A DNA stretch of 64,000 nucleotides from Caenispirillum bisanense (GCA_945877815.1 CAMDWJ010000006.1:1-64000); one strand, 5' to 3'. Shown: positions 1 to 8,818, numbered from the stretch's first letter. Numbers and translations: made by a program. The notes: a model not told the origin generated them from the sequence alone.

Positions 1-990
1 AGGCAGCGGAGCCCAGGCGAACATGGTCGAGTTCGGCGCCGGAATATGCCACCCGGCCTGATCCATGCTTTCGATCAGCGCGTCACGACGTCCCTTGTAA
101 AGCTCGCGTATCTCGTCGACGCAGTCTTGCGGGCCGTTGAGCGCGGTGGTGGCCGCGACCTGGATCGGCGTGAAGGCGCCGTAATCGAGATAGGACTTGA
201 TGCGCGTCAGTGCCGAGATCAGATGCTTGTTACCGGCGGCGAAGCCGATGCGCCAGCCCGGCATCGAATAGGTTTTGCTCATCGACGAGAATTCGACGGC
301 GATTTCGCGCGCACGCGGAATTTGCAGAATCGACGGCGGCGGAACGCCGTCGAAATACAGCTCCGAATAGGCGATGTCGGACAGAATATAAATCTCGTGA
401 TGGCGGCAGAAATCGACAGCCTGCGCATAGAAATCGAGTGAGCAAGTCAGCGCCGTCGGATTGTTCGGATAATTAAGCACCAGCGCCTTCGGCTTCGGCA
501 CGCTGTGCATGACCGCAGTTTCAAGCGCCTTGAAGAAATCGCCGTCCGGAACGACCGGCACGTTGCGCACCGCGCCGTCGGCGATGATGAAACCAAATTG
601 ATGGATCGGATAACTCGGATTCGGAACCAGGATCACGTCGCCCGGCGAGGTGATCGCCGAGGCCAAGTTCGCTAAGCCTTCTTTTGAGCCGAGTGTGGCG
701 ATCACTTCGCTGTTCGGATCGAGGCTGACATTGAAGCGGCGCTGATAATAATTGGCGAGCGCTTTGCGCAGCCCCGGGATGCCGCGTGAGGAGGAATAAC
801 GATGGGTGCGCGGGTCCGAGACTGTTTCGATCAGCTTGGCGACGATATGGGGCGGCGTTGGCTGATCGGGATTGCCCATTCCGAAATCGATGATGTCTTC
901 ACCGGCAGCTCGCGCTTTGGCCTTCATTTCGTTAACTTCGTTGAAGACGTAAGGCGGCAAGCGCTTTATGCGGTGAAATTCCTGCTCCAT
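1..990 (-). CDS. Class I/II PLP-dependent aminotransferase (AlaC / LL-diaminopimelate aminotransferase-like), 3' truncated
   Basis: The first 330 residues are present; the window edge removes roughly the last 70 compared with E. coli AlaC (about 412 aa). It is a fold-type I PLP aminotransferase of the AlaC / DapL-like group, which makes alanine or related amino acids by transamination in the cytoplasm. Visible landmarks are an FGMGNPD start near residue 36, YPNNPT near 174-179, the Schiff-base lysine K239 in SMSKTYSMPGWR, and R247 of the GWRIG segment. The ATG at 988-990 fits the family's usual N-terminus (MEQEFHRIKRLPPYVF). The family is sure; the exact substrate is not, because AlaC, DapL-like and aspartate aminotransferase names are used interchangeably for this clade. 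Confidence 0.9.
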   Translation of the reverse strand, partial: MEQEFHRIKRLPPYVFNEVNEMKAKARAAGEDIIDFGMGNPDQPTPPHIVAKLIETVSDPRTHRYSSSRGIPGLRKALANYYQRRFNVSLDPNSEVIATLGSKEGLANLASAITSPGDVILVPNPSYPIHQFGFIIADGAVRNVPVVPDGDFFKALETAVMHSVPKPKALVLNYPNNPTALTCSLDFYAQAVDFCRHHEIYILSDIAYSELYFDGVPPPSILQIPRAREIAVEFSSMSKTYSMPGWRIGFAAGNKHLISALTRIKSYLDYGAFTPIQVAATTALNGPQDCVDEIRELYKGRRDALIESMDQAGWHIPAPNSTMFAWAPLP

Positions 991-1099
991 GACGGGTCCA
1001 GTCTGGTGTGTGGCGACGCTTCAAGTTGGCGTCCCGAAATGCCGGGATCATCGAGCGAAAACGCCATTCGGTTAAGCGCCCTCATTACTCCCGCGACAC

Positions 1100-2356
1100 T
1101 TAAAAATCGATGAAAATCTCGGCTCGCCGGTTGCCGGCTTCGCCGGTCGGCATGAACTCGAAATATCTGGGATCGGCATCCGAGAATGCGCCCACATACA
1201 TCTGATCCGCCCGCACGCCGAGACGAACCAATTCATGCGCCACGGCTTCGGCGCGTTCGGCCGAGACTTTCATATTGACGTCGCGATGGCGCTCGACATT
1301 GTTTGCGCCCGTCCGGCTCGATGCATGACCGACGATCCGCAACGTTCCGCCGACCTTACGATGCTCCGCCGATACGCCGCGCAACACGGCACGATCACGA
1401 TCAGACAGCTTCGCAGAACCATCGCCGAATTGGATCGCGGCCACCTGATAGGAACCACGCGCATTCGCGGCGCTGAATGACGAAAGAGGACGTGTGCCCG
1501 GAACCTCGGCCGCGACCGAAGATGCCGACGGTAGGCTGCGGAAACTCGCGGGCGTCGCCCGCCCGCCTCCGCTGGAACCCGAGCCGCCGATATAAACAGT
1601 TTCTTGTTGATCCATGCCGGCCGGCGACACATATGGTGTTACGGGCTTCATCTGAGGCGCCTGCGGGTTTTCGCGCGGGACGACGATGTTCGACGGCTGG
1701 ATCGGCTGCGCTGAGCCTGGCGAAATATTAGACGCAGTGACCTCACGCATCTGCGGCGGCGTACGCGCCGCGCCCGGAGGCGCTGCACGCGGCGCTTCGG
1801 CCGCTGCCACCGGTGGCGCGGCGGGTCGCGCCGCTGGAACTACTTGGGTGGCCGTTGGCGGCGGCGGCGGCACCGCAGCCTGTACCTGAGCCGCCGACGG
1901 AGCGGCGGCGCTGCTAGGCGCTGCGGCACGCGGTGGAGCCGACGACTGTTGCTGCGCGGTTGGCGCCGCGTTCGGACGTGGCGGCGGCGGTGGTTGCGGC
2001 AGATCGCCCTGGCGCGGAATCACGTCGCTTGAATAGCGACGCGCGCCTTGCTGATCGGCGATCAGGCTCGAAGCAACATTTGCGCGATCTGCGCTGGTGG
2101 ACGTCCTCGGGCGTTCCGGCACGGACGAGAGATTGGGAATGGCGCCATCGGCGCCGGGAGGCGCCTCGGCATGCTCGCCGACCGGCTCATCCTTACCCAT
2201 GATGGCGTCACGGGTGCCTTTGTACCATTCGACGGGGTTGACGGCGTCAGGGACGCTCGAGCAGCCCGCGAGCGACGCCAGAACCAGCGCGCCGGCGATC
2301 GTGCGCCAAACCGTAGTCGCGATCGGAGTGCGGGGTCGTTTCCCTCGTCTCTCCAT
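1100..2356 (-). CDS. OmpA-like lipoprotein with long Pro/Ala/Gln linker
   Basis: A 418-residue protein from the ATG at 2356, which has GGGGGAAG about 8 nt upstream; an in-frame TTG six codons earlier is less likely. Residues 1-32 form a lipoprotein signal with the lipobox LAGC, so Cys32 would be lipidated. Residues 70-300 are low-complexity and rich in Pro, Ala and Gln, a probable periplasm-spanning linker. Residues about 310-418 form an OmpA C-terminal peptidoglycan-binding domain, with a GHAS segment, conserved Arg/Asn near NNVERHRDVNMKVS, and a terminal NRRAEIFIDF. Expected role: tethering the outer membrane to peptidoglycan. The linker makes it longer than Pal (about 170 aa), so it is not Pal itself. 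Confidence 0.85.
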   Translation of the reverse strand: MERRGKRPRTPIATTVWRTIAGALVLASLAGCSSVPDAVNPVEWYKGTRDAIMGKDEPVGEHAEAPPGADGAIPNLSSVPERPRTSTSADRANVASSLIADQQGARRYSSDVIPRQGDLPQPPPPPRPNAAPTAQQQSSAPPRAAAPSSAAAPSAAQVQAAVPPPPPTATQVVPAARPAAPPVAAAEAPRAAPPGAARTPPQMREVTASNISPGSAQPIQPSNIVVPRENPQAPQMKPVTPYVSPAGMDQQETVYIGGSGSSGGGRATPASFRSLPSASSVAAEVPGTRPLSSFSAANARGSYQVAAIQFGDGSAKLSDRDRAVLRGVSAEHRKVGGTLRIVGHASSRTGANNVERHRDVNMKVSAERAEAVAHELVRLGVRADQMYVGAFSDADPRYFEFMPTGEAGNRRAEIFIDF

Positions 2357-2430
2357 ATTTCCGTCTTCCCCCAAATGCGTCGTCTATGAAATTCGACTAT
2401 AAAATGATTCTGAGTCGGTTAAACAATGAT

Positions 2431-2970
2431 TTATGAGCGCTTTAGTCGTTCGGCCTCGCCGATGTATTCCTGCCCGAGATCGACATAGTGCTGCACATGA
2501 GGTACCCAGTGTTCGCGTTCCTGCGGCGTTACCGCACGCCAGAACTTGGCTGGCCGCCCGGCCCAAAGCTCGCCTGACGGAACCCGTTTGCCCGGCGTGA
2601 GCAAGGCGCCGGCGGCAAGCATCGCACCCGTTTCGACCACCGCCCCGTCGAGCAAAACCGAATCCATGCCGACAAAGCACCAATCGTGCAATGTGCAGCC
2701 ATGCAGCAGAACGCGATGACCGATGACAATGTTCGCACCGATCAGGGTATCGGCCTCGCCCTCGGTCACATGGACGACCGAACCGTCCTGCAAATTCGTA
2801 TTGGCGCCGACCGTTATCTGCCCAACATCGCCGCGCAGGACGCAATTGTACCAAATACTAGCCTTAGGCGCGACCGCGACGTTGCCGATCAGCACCGCGT
2901 TCTGAGCGATAAATGCATCTTTTGCAATCGTGGGAAGCACACCCCGAAAGGGCAAAATAAGGCTGCTCAT
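2431..2970 (-). CDS. Gamma-class carbonic anhydrase family protein (left-handed beta-helix)
   Basis: 179 residues of hexapeptide-repeat beta-helix, with repeats such as IGNVAV, ITVGAN and VIGHRV. The likely metal ligands of gamma carbonic anhydrases are visible: one His in GSVVHVTEG and two in the GHRVLLHGC segment. Family members are trimeric zinc or iron enzymes of CO2 hydration, or YrdA/PaaY-type proteins of uncertain activity. The ATG at 2970 is preferred over the GTG at 2976 because GGAG lies 5 nt before the ATG. The gene is divergent from the helicase gene. Actual carbonic anhydrase activity is not guaranteed. Confidence 0.88.
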   Translation of the reverse strand: MSSLILPFRGVLPTIAKDAFIAQNAVLIGNVAVAPKASIWYNCVLRGDVGQITVGANTNLQDGSVVHVTEGEADTLIGANIVIGHRVLLHGCTLHDWCFVGMDSVLLDGAVVETGAMLAAGALLTPGKRVPSGELWAGRPAKFWRAVTPQEREHWVPHVQHYVDLGQEYIGEAERLKRS

Positions 2971-3028
2971 CTTCACTCCAGGCTTACGAACCGGCGGCGA
3001 CCGTATCCGACGCGCAGGCCCGCCGCAA

Positions 3029-3057
3029 TTGACATTCCGCCCAGATTTGCCTATGTG
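3029..3057 (+). promoter_or_regulatory. Candidate sigma-70 promoter for the helicase gene
   Basis: A perfect TTGACA at 3029-3034, a 17-bp spacer and TATGTG at 3052-3057 (three of six matches to TATAAT). It lies 80 bp upstream of the helicase start in the divergent intergenic region. The -35 is strong and the -10 weak. Confidence 0.4.
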
Positions 3058-3138
3058 AGCGGCAGTTTTAATGCTGCGGAAAAAGCCCCGCCCTGGATGC
3101 GCTCTATTGCGAAGCGCCCAGCTTGGAAAGAATAATGA

Positions 3139-4686
3139 ATGAGTTTTAATGACCTCGGTCTAAGCGACGAGGTGCTGCGGGCTGTCACAGACGCCGGCTA
3201 CACGGAGCCCACTCCGGTCCAAAAACAAGCGATACCGTACGTTTTGATGGGGCGTGATATTTTGGGATGTGCCCAGACGGGCACCGGCAAGACCGCCTCT
3301 TTCACGCTGCCCATGATCGACATTCTGGCCAACGGCCGCGCCCGCGCGCGCATGCCCAGAACGCTGATTCTCGAACCGACCCGCGAACTCGCGGCACAGG
3401 TCGCCGAGAATTTCGAAATTTATGGCAAATACAACAATCTCACGATGGCCAAGATCATCGGCGGCGAGTCCATGGCGGACCAGTCACGTGTCCTCGATCG
3501 CGGCGTCGATGTGCTGATAGCCACGCCCGGCCGCCTGATCGACATTTTCGAGCGCGGCGGCTTGCTGCTGAGCGACGTGAAGATACTGGTGATCGACGAA
3601 GCGGACCGCATGCTCGATATGGGCTTCATCCCGGACGTCGAACGTATCGTGGCATTGCTGCCGCGTATCCGCCAGACGCTGTTTTTTTCGGCCACCATGC
3701 CCCCGGAAATCAAGCGTTTGGCCGATGCTTTCCTGATGAACCCAAAGGAAATCACGGTTTCGCGCCCGGCAACAGTGGGCGAAAATATCGTCCAGTTCCT
3801 GGTGCCGATCGCACACCAAAACAAGCGCGACCATGAGGGTCTCGCGAAGAAGAAGCGCGAAACCCTGCGCAAGCTGATTGCCGACGAAAACCCCAAGGAC
3901 GCGCTCATTTTTTGCAATCGCAAGCGCGACGTCGACATCCTGTTCAAAAGCCTGCGCAGCCACGGTTTCAACACGTCACAGTTGCACGGTGACATGGTGC
4001 AATCGGCCCGAACCGAGACCATGGAACGGTTCAAAGCCGGTGAGGTGCGTTTCCTCGTCTGTTCCGACGTCGCTGCGCGCGGCCTCGATATCGACGATCT
4101 GTCGCATGTCTTCAATTTCGACGTGCCGATGCATGCAGAAGACTATGTGCACCGGATCGGCCGGACGGGACGCGCAGGACGTTCGGGAAGAGCCTTTACG
4201 CTCTATGCACCCGAGGACCAGAAATTCCTCGATTCCATCGAAAAACTGATCGGCAATCCGATCCCCCGATTCAATGTTGGCGGCGTTGCCGAGAGCGTGG
4301 AATCCCACGAGGCCGGATCCGACGTCGCGGAAGTAAAACCACGCGAACGTGCACCCCGCTCGCGTCAGCGCCAACCGCGACGCGAAAAATCAGCAGATAG
4401 CAGCCCGGTTCGAGCTGAACCGCGCGAACAGACGGTTGAGGAAGCTCAGCCGTTGGACCTTGCCCCCAGCCAGCCCGTCGTGGAGGTCGAAGCCGAAGCC
4501 CCCGCTCTGCGCCAGCACCGCGAGCCTCGCGAACATCGCGAGCCCCGTCCTCCGCGCGAACCGCGTGAGCATCGCGAATCCCGCGCGCCGCGCGAACAGC
4601 GCGACCGCCGTCCCGAGAACGAGCCGACCACCGTGGGTATGGGCGATCACGTTCCGGCCTTCCTGCTCCAGACCTTCAAGGTTTAA
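3139..4686 (+). CDS. rhlE: DEAD-box ATP-dependent RNA helicase, RhlE type
   Basis: 515 residues. The helicase core is complete: Q motif near residues 10-35, Walker A AQTGTGKT at 45-52, PTRELA at 80-85, TPGR at 129-132, DEAD at 153-156, SAT at 184-186, ARGLDID near 313-319, and HRIGRTGR at 338-345. The tail from about 390 is basic and disordered; about 455-500 is a run of Arg-Glu/His-Pro repeats that probably binds RNA. RhlE proteins remodel rRNA precursors and structured mRNAs. The ATG at 3139 gives the family start (MSFNDLGLSDE); an overlapping ATG at 3135 opens only a four-codon frame. Confidence 0.93.
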   Translation: MSFNDLGLSDEVLRAVTDAGYTEPTPVQKQAIPYVLMGRDILGCAQTGTGKTASFTLPMIDILANGRARARMPRTLILEPTRELAAQVAENFEIYGKYNNLTMAKIIGGESMADQSRVLDRGVDVLIATPGRLIDIFERGGLLLSDVKILVIDEADRMLDMGFIPDVERIVALLPRIRQTLFFSATMPPEIKRLADAFLMNPKEITVSRPATVGENIVQFLVPIAHQNKRDHEGLAKKKRETLRKLIADENPKDALIFCNRKRDVDILFKSLRSHGFNTSQLHGDMVQSARTETMERFKAGEVRFLVCSDVAARGLDIDDLSHVFNFDVPMHAEDYVHRIGRTGRAGRSGRAFTLYAPEDQKFLDSIEKLIGNPIPRFNVGGVAESVESHEAGSDVAEVKPRERAPRSRQRQPRREKSADSSPVRAEPREQTVEEAQPLDLAPSQPVVEVEAEAPALRQHREPREHREPRPPREPREHRESRAPREQRDRRPENEPTTVGMGDHVPAFLLQTFKV

Positions 4687-4730
4687 GCGCTTCCGGCTTT
4701 AGGCTAAGGTTTCTCCAAACGGAGGAACCT

Positions 4731-4973
4731 GTGCGCACCATTTTCGTTCAAGTTAAATGTGAACTCGGCCAGGCCTACAAGGTCGCCGAGGAAGCCGTCG
4801 AAGGCGTGAAACAAATATCAGAAATTCATTCAATATCAGGTCAGTATGACCTTATATTAAAGTGTTATCTCGATGACGATGCCGATGTCGGCCACTTTGT
4901 GACCGAGCAAATCCAGACCTTGCCCGGCATCAAGGACACCTTCACCATGATCGCCTACAAGGCCTTCGCGTGA
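4731..4973 (+). CDS. Stand-alone Lrp/AsnC effector-binding (RAM) domain protein
   Basis: 80 residues starting at a GTG with GGAGGA about 6 nt upstream. The sequence matches only the ligand-binding RAM half of Lrp/AsnC regulators (beta-alpha-beta-beta-alpha-beta fold, with the G-x-YD segment at SGQYDLILKC). There is no DNA-binding helix-turn-helix. Such stand-alone RAM proteins form oligomeric rings and bind amino acids, or modulate full-length Lrp proteins. It sits 44 bp after the helicase and 28 bp before the glycosyltransferase gene, so it may be cotranscribed with either. Confidence 0.85.
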   Translation: MRTIFVQVKCELGQAYKVAEEAVEGVKQISEIHSISGQYDLILKCYLDDDADVGHFVTEQIQTLPGIKDTFTMIAYKAFA

Positions 4974-5001
4974 GGCCAGAAACGAGCGCCGCCTCCGCTC
5001 C

Positions 5002-6669
5002 ATGAACGTCGTCATCGATTTCAACGGCGATCTGCCGAACGATACACGCCCAGTCGGCATCGATGTCGCAACGCGCGAATTCCTGCGCGCTTTCTTCCGA
5101 TTTGCCGATCAATCGACCTTCGCCACCCTGGCGCCCAATAGCTCGGCCTTCGCGACCTTCCGCGACCTCGCCACTGAAGAGAATATCGCAGCCCAGCGCT
5201 GCACCGCGATTGCCGGGATCGACGATCCGGCTCTGGCCGAAGCCGGGCTACTGATGCGCTATGATCCCGCGATCTCGCAATATGCCTGGCGCCGGCGCCG
5301 GCACGGCCAGAAACGCTTCTCCCTCGTCGGGCTCGCCCATGCCAGCGCCAGCAACGCCGTGCGCGAAGCCATCGGCGCGCTGGCGACCGCACCGCTGCAA
5401 AGCTGGGATGCCCTGATCTGTCCCTCGCACTCCATCAAGCAAGCAATCGGCACGATCCTGGAAGGTTGGCAAAACTATTTCGAAGAACGGTTCGGCCAAG
5501 CAGCCCCCTCGCCGCTTCAATTGCCGATCATTCCACTCGGTGTCGATACGGTCCGCTTCGACAAGATCACCGCACCCGAACGACGGATCGAGAGCCGCGC
5601 GCGGCTCGGTCTTGCCGACAACGCCATCGCGATCCTCTATGTCGGCCGCCTCAACTACATCGCCAAGGCCAATCCAATGCCGCTGTTACTGGCCGTCGAG
5701 GATGTCGCCAACCGAAGCGCCGTCCCCATCCATCTGCTGTTCAACGGCTATTTCAACGACGAGGATAACGAGCAGGCTTTCGCCGCAGCCGGCGCGGCGC
5801 TGTGTACAAAGGCCAAAGTCGCGGTTATCCGCCATGGCGATGCCTCCTTCCCGCATGGTTTGTGGGCCGCCGCCGATATTTTCTGCTCGCCGACCGACAA
5901 TATTCAGGAAAGCTTCGGATTGACGCCAATAGAGGCCATGGCGGCGGGACTTCCGTCAGTGGTCAGCGATTGGGACGGCTACCGCGAAACGGTGCGCGAC
6001 CGGGTCGATGGCTTCGTCATCCCCACCTTGGCGCCGGCGCCCGGAAGCGGCGCCCAGCTCGCCTACGATTACTTCGCCGGACGCGCGAGCTATGGCGACT
6101 ATCTCGGCGCCACATCGCAATCCACCGCGATCGATACGGAAGCCTTGAGCCGCGCCCTGTTCACCTTGGTCACCAACGCCGACCTACGGCGCGACATGGG
6201 CATGGCGGCGCGACGCCGCGCGCGCGACTCATTCGAATGGTCGCGCGTCATCCGCAGCTACACCGCACTCTGGGCGGATCTATCCGAACGCCGTGCGAGC
6301 GCGGCCGAATTGGCTCCGCTTCGCGACGGAGCCGCCTTCCATCCGTCCCATCCCGATCCTTTCACCATGTTCGCGAGTTTCGCTACCCTGCCTATCGATC
6401 CGGACGGGCTAGTCGAATTGACCGGCCTCGGTTGGGACCAAGCTCTGCGTCGCATCCGTCTCAAGATCGGGCTCATCGTTCCACAGACCCTGATTGAACT
6501 CGAGGAACTGCCCCTCGTCATCGGCCAGCTCGAATCCGTCAAGAACGCGAGTGTTCGGGAATTGGCGCAAATGCTCGGAATTGCCGACGGATCGAAGCTC
6601 ACCCGAACGGTGGGTTGGCTGGTGAAACTTGGGATTTGCCGCTATCGCGCGCCGCCATCGCCGGAATAA
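5002..6669 (+). CDS. Glycosyltransferase family 4 protein with C-terminal extension
   Basis: 555 residues. The GT-B fold is recognisable: an acceptor-side N-terminal half, then a donor-binding Rossmann domain starting near AIAILYVGRL (about 213) with the retaining-GT E-x7-E motif at E303 and E311 (ESFGLTPIE). Such enzymes transfer sugars from nucleotide donors to glycans, lipids or proteins. The last 120 residues lie outside a normal GT4 enzyme and end in a stretch that reads like a winged helix (SVRELAQMLGIADGSKLTRT). No signal peptide or membrane segment is visible. The start at 5002 has a poor Shine-Dalgarno. Acceptor unknown. Confidence 0.82.
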   Translation: MNVVIDFNGDLPNDTRPVGIDVATREFLRAFFRFADQSTFATLAPNSSAFATFRDLATEENIAAQRCTAIAGIDDPALAEAGLLMRYDPAISQYAWRRRRHGQKRFSLVGLAHASASNAVREAIGALATAPLQSWDALICPSHSIKQAIGTILEGWQNYFEERFGQAAPSPLQLPIIPLGVDTVRFDKITAPERRIESRARLGLADNAIAILYVGRLNYIAKANPMPLLLAVEDVANRSAVPIHLLFNGYFNDEDNEQAFAAAGAALCTKAKVAVIRHGDASFPHGLWAAADIFCSPTDNIQESFGLTPIEAMAAGLPSVVSDWDGYRETVRDRVDGFVIPTLAPAPGSGAQLAYDYFAGRASYGDYLGATSQSTAIDTEALSRALFTLVTNADLRRDMGMAARRRARDSFEWSRVIRSYTALWADLSERRASAAELAPLRDGAAFHPSHPDPFTMFASFATLPIDPDGLVELTGLGWDQALRRIRLKIGLIVPQTLIELEELPLVIGQLESVKNASVRELAQMLGIADGSKLTRTVGWLVKLGICRYRAPPSPE

Positions 6670-6746
6670 AGTGTGTCCAAGCGTTGTTATCTTGATGTCG
6701 GAATCGGCACATAAAAATTAGACACTTCAAAACTTCGGAGGCCTTC

Positions 6747-7412
6747 ATGAATAGGACGTCGATCGCGTCCCCCATCCGCTTCGCGATAGGTATCGCGTCG
6801 CTCGCAGCCGTTTCCATCCTCGTCGCAACCGGCGCCTGGGCTCAAGGGGCGCCCAAGGGGCCGGCGGGCAAACCGACGGTCGCCGCCGGCGACATCGTTT
6901 CCTTCGATGGACCCAAAATGGTTGTCCGCCTGAAGGACGGCTCGACGATCAACCTCACCGTTCCGGAAGCGGCCAACGTCACCGCGCTCAAGGCCATTCC
7001 ATTCGCTGAATTGAAGAAAGGCGACTATATCGCCACAGCCGCCATCAAGCAGCCGGATGGTACCTTGCGCGCGCGCGAAGTCCGCATCTTTCCCGATGAA
7101 GCGCGCGGCCGCGGCGAAGGTCACAATCCTTCCTATCCCGGCGAGGGCGGCCCCAATGCCAGCATGACCAACGCGACGGTCGATGCAGTCACCTCGATGG
7201 ATGCAAAGAAGCGCAGCTTCAAGGTGAAATACAAAGACGGCGAACAGACCATCGTCATCCCTGAGAACGTGCCGCTGATGCGCATGATCCCTGCCGACCG
7301 CACGCTGCTGAAGCCGGGCGCCGGCATCACCGTCTTCGCCAACGAGAATGAAAACGGCCTGACCGCCGTGCGCTTCGGCGTCGGTCTCGACGGCCTCAAA
7401 CCGCCGGTTTAA
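6747..7412 (+). CDS. Secreted periplasmic protein of unknown function (DUF5666-like beta-rich repeats)
   Basis: 221 residues with a Sec signal peptide (about 1-32, cleavage after AWA). The mature protein has two similar beta-rich halves (about 40-110 and 135-215), each containing a VV.LKDG or VKYKDGE strand pair followed by a hydrophobic strand, as in small OB/DUF5666-like proteins. GGAGG lies 6 nt before the ATG. It ends just before a strong hairpin, so it is probably monocistronic. I do not recognise a specific function. Confidence 0.75.
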   Translation: MNRTSIASPIRFAIGIASLAAVSILVATGAWAQGAPKGPAGKPTVAAGDIVSFDGPKMVVRLKDGSTINLTVPEAANVTALKAIPFAELKKGDYIATAAIKQPDGTLRAREVRIFPDEARGRGEGHNPSYPGEGGPNASMTNATVDAVTSMDAKKRSFKVKYKDGEQTIVIPENVPLMRMIPADRTLLKPGAGITVFANENENGLTAVRFGVGLDGLKPPV

Positions 7413-7422
7413 AGCTCAACTC

Positions 7423-7456
7423 GGGTACCCGGCCGGCTTAAACCGGTCGGGTGCCC
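7423..7456 (+). terminator. Strong hairpin, probable transcription terminator
   Basis: A 14-bp stem (7423-7436 with 7443-7456; 12 Watson-Crick pairs and two G-U pairs) closes a CTTAAA loop just after the stop at 7412. It is followed by AATTGTTGTTT, a weak T-rich tract. It fits an intrinsic terminator or an mRNA 3'-end stabiliser for the periplasmic-protein gene. Confidence 0.6.
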
Positions 7457-7802
7457 AATTGTTGTTTCAATGCTGTGATCGGCGCAGTCAGATGAGCCTG
7501 CGTTCGTCCGTCCGTCGCCGCCAGCGGATCGGCTATTTTTCCTTGCCGCCGTCTTCTCGTGAATTTGCAGCCGTTGAGGCAGAGGATCGGTCGTCGATTC
7601 ATACGACAGATATCCAGGATCGACGCCCGCACCGAGGCATCGGTCGATTTCGTTTAACGAGCCGATTACAAATTTTGCACCCGGTTTGGCGAGCGTCGCA
7701 ATTGTCGGAGTCATCGTGCGCTCCATGACAGCGCCATATGGCGGGTTAATGTGTTAGCGCCGCCGGACTGCCGACCGAAATTGTCGATAGGAGTAAATAG
7801 CC
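7457..7802. other. Intergenic stretch without a convincing gene
   Basis: Between the hairpin and the short reading frame before nfu I find no confident gene. On the minus strand a frame from 7714 reads plausibly for about 50 residues (MTPTIATLAKPG, then GSLNEIDRCLG and DPGYLSYES). A second minus frame takes over near 7560 and ends at 7438 with a natural-looking C-terminus (TALKQQLGTRPV). That would fit one small gene broken by a frameshift, but neither half matches a family I know, so it is not called as a gene. Confidence 0.3.
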
Positions 7803-7862
7803 TTGAAAAAAATAAGGAATTCGGGTTTCGGTGGAAAAAAAATCGTTTGCGGCCTACATTAA
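7803..7862 (+). CDS. Possible 19-residue leader peptide upstream of nfu
   Basis: A TTG codon at 7803 lies 9 nt after a perfect AGGAG (7789-7793). It opens a lysine-rich 19-codon frame with one cysteine, ending in VCGLH and a TAA at 7860-7862. The Shine-Dalgarno and its spacing are better than those of nfu itself, which starts 54 nt later. It could be a regulatory leader peptide or chance. Confidence 0.25.
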   Translation: MKKIRNSGFGGKKIVCGLH

Positions 7863-7916
7863 GTTCAACCTAGTCATATTGCCGGCCTCAGCAGGGCCAT
7901 GAAGGATTTCGAGATC

Positions 7917-8771
7917 ATGTTCATCCAGACCGAAGCGATGCCCGACCCAACCCGCATGAAGTTCTATCCGGGCGAAACGGTCCTGCCCTCCGGCACCGCC
8001 GAGTTCCCGGATGAGGAATCCGCCGAGCGCTCGCCGCTGGCCCATCGCCTGTTCGAGATCGACGGCGTCGAGGCGGTCATGCTGTACGACACCTTCCTGA
8101 CCGTGACGCGCGAAGACGGCTACGATTGGCAGGTTCTGAAACCGATGATCCTTGGCGCCATCATGGATCACTACACTTCGGGCGCGCCGATCCTGCGCGA
8201 TTTCGGCTCAGCCGATGAAACTTTCGAGGACGTCCCGCTCGTCTATCCTTACGAGGACGATGCCAAGGACGCGAACATCATCGAACAGATCCATGAGGTG
8301 ATGGAAAGCCGCATCCGCCCGGCCGCCCAGCAGATGGGCGGCGACGTGATCTACAAGGGATTCCGTGAAGGCATTTATTATGCACAGTTCGTAGGCCCCA
8401 CCACCGCGCTTCTGGGCGGCATGGGCAACCTGTTTGCTCATTTCGTACCCGAGGTTACCGGCGTACGCGACTGGCGCGACGCCATCTCCAAGCCCGGACT
8501 TGAAACCGAGGAAGGGCGTGCGGTGCTTCATATCCTCGAAGAGCGCATCAATCCGGCCGTCGCCGGCCATGGCGGACGCATCCAATTGATCGACGTGCGC
8601 GACCATACCGCCTATCTGCGCCTCGAAGGCGGCTGCCAAGGCTGCGGCTCAGCCGACGTAACGCTCAAGCAGGGCGTCGAGACTCAAATCATGTCTGAAG
8701 TACCGTCGATCGTGCGCGTCCTCGACGTGACCGATCACGCCGCAGGGATGAACCCCTACTACGCAGGTTGA
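7917..8771 (+). CDS. NifU/Nfu-type iron-sulfur cluster carrier with an extra C-terminal NifU domain
   Basis: 284 residues; alphaproteobacterial Nfu proteins are usually about 185. Residues 1-95 are an Nfu N-terminal domain (MFIQTEAMPDPTRMKFYPG). Residues about 118-190 align with the usual catalytic NifU domain (SRIRPAAQQMGGDV, then HFVPEVTGVRDW), but the CxxC region is replaced by GPTTALLGGMG, with no cysteine. Residues about 205-284 form a further NifU domain with C240 and C243 (GGCQGCGSAD) and an NPYY-type tail like gammaproteobacterial NfuA. It should carry a 4Fe-4S cluster on a dimer through the last domain. The ATG at 7917 gives the family start and has AAGGA 10 nt upstream; an upstream ATG at 7899 is less likely. 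Confidence 0.88.
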   Translation: MFIQTEAMPDPTRMKFYPGETVLPSGTAEFPDEESAERSPLAHRLFEIDGVEAVMLYDTFLTVTREDGYDWQVLKPMILGAIMDHYTSGAPILRDFGSADETFEDVPLVYPYEDDAKDANIIEQIHEVMESRIRPAAQQMGGDVIYKGFREGIYYAQFVGPTTALLGGMGNLFAHFVPEVTGVRDWRDAISKPGLETEEGRAVLHILEERINPAVAGHGGRIQLIDVRDHTAYLRLEGGCQGCGSADVTLKQGVETQIMSEVPSIVRVLDVTDHAAGMNPYYAG

Positions 8772-8818
8772 TATAACAACCCCTCTCGGCCCCCGAAGGT
8801 GGAGAGGGAGAATTATAG

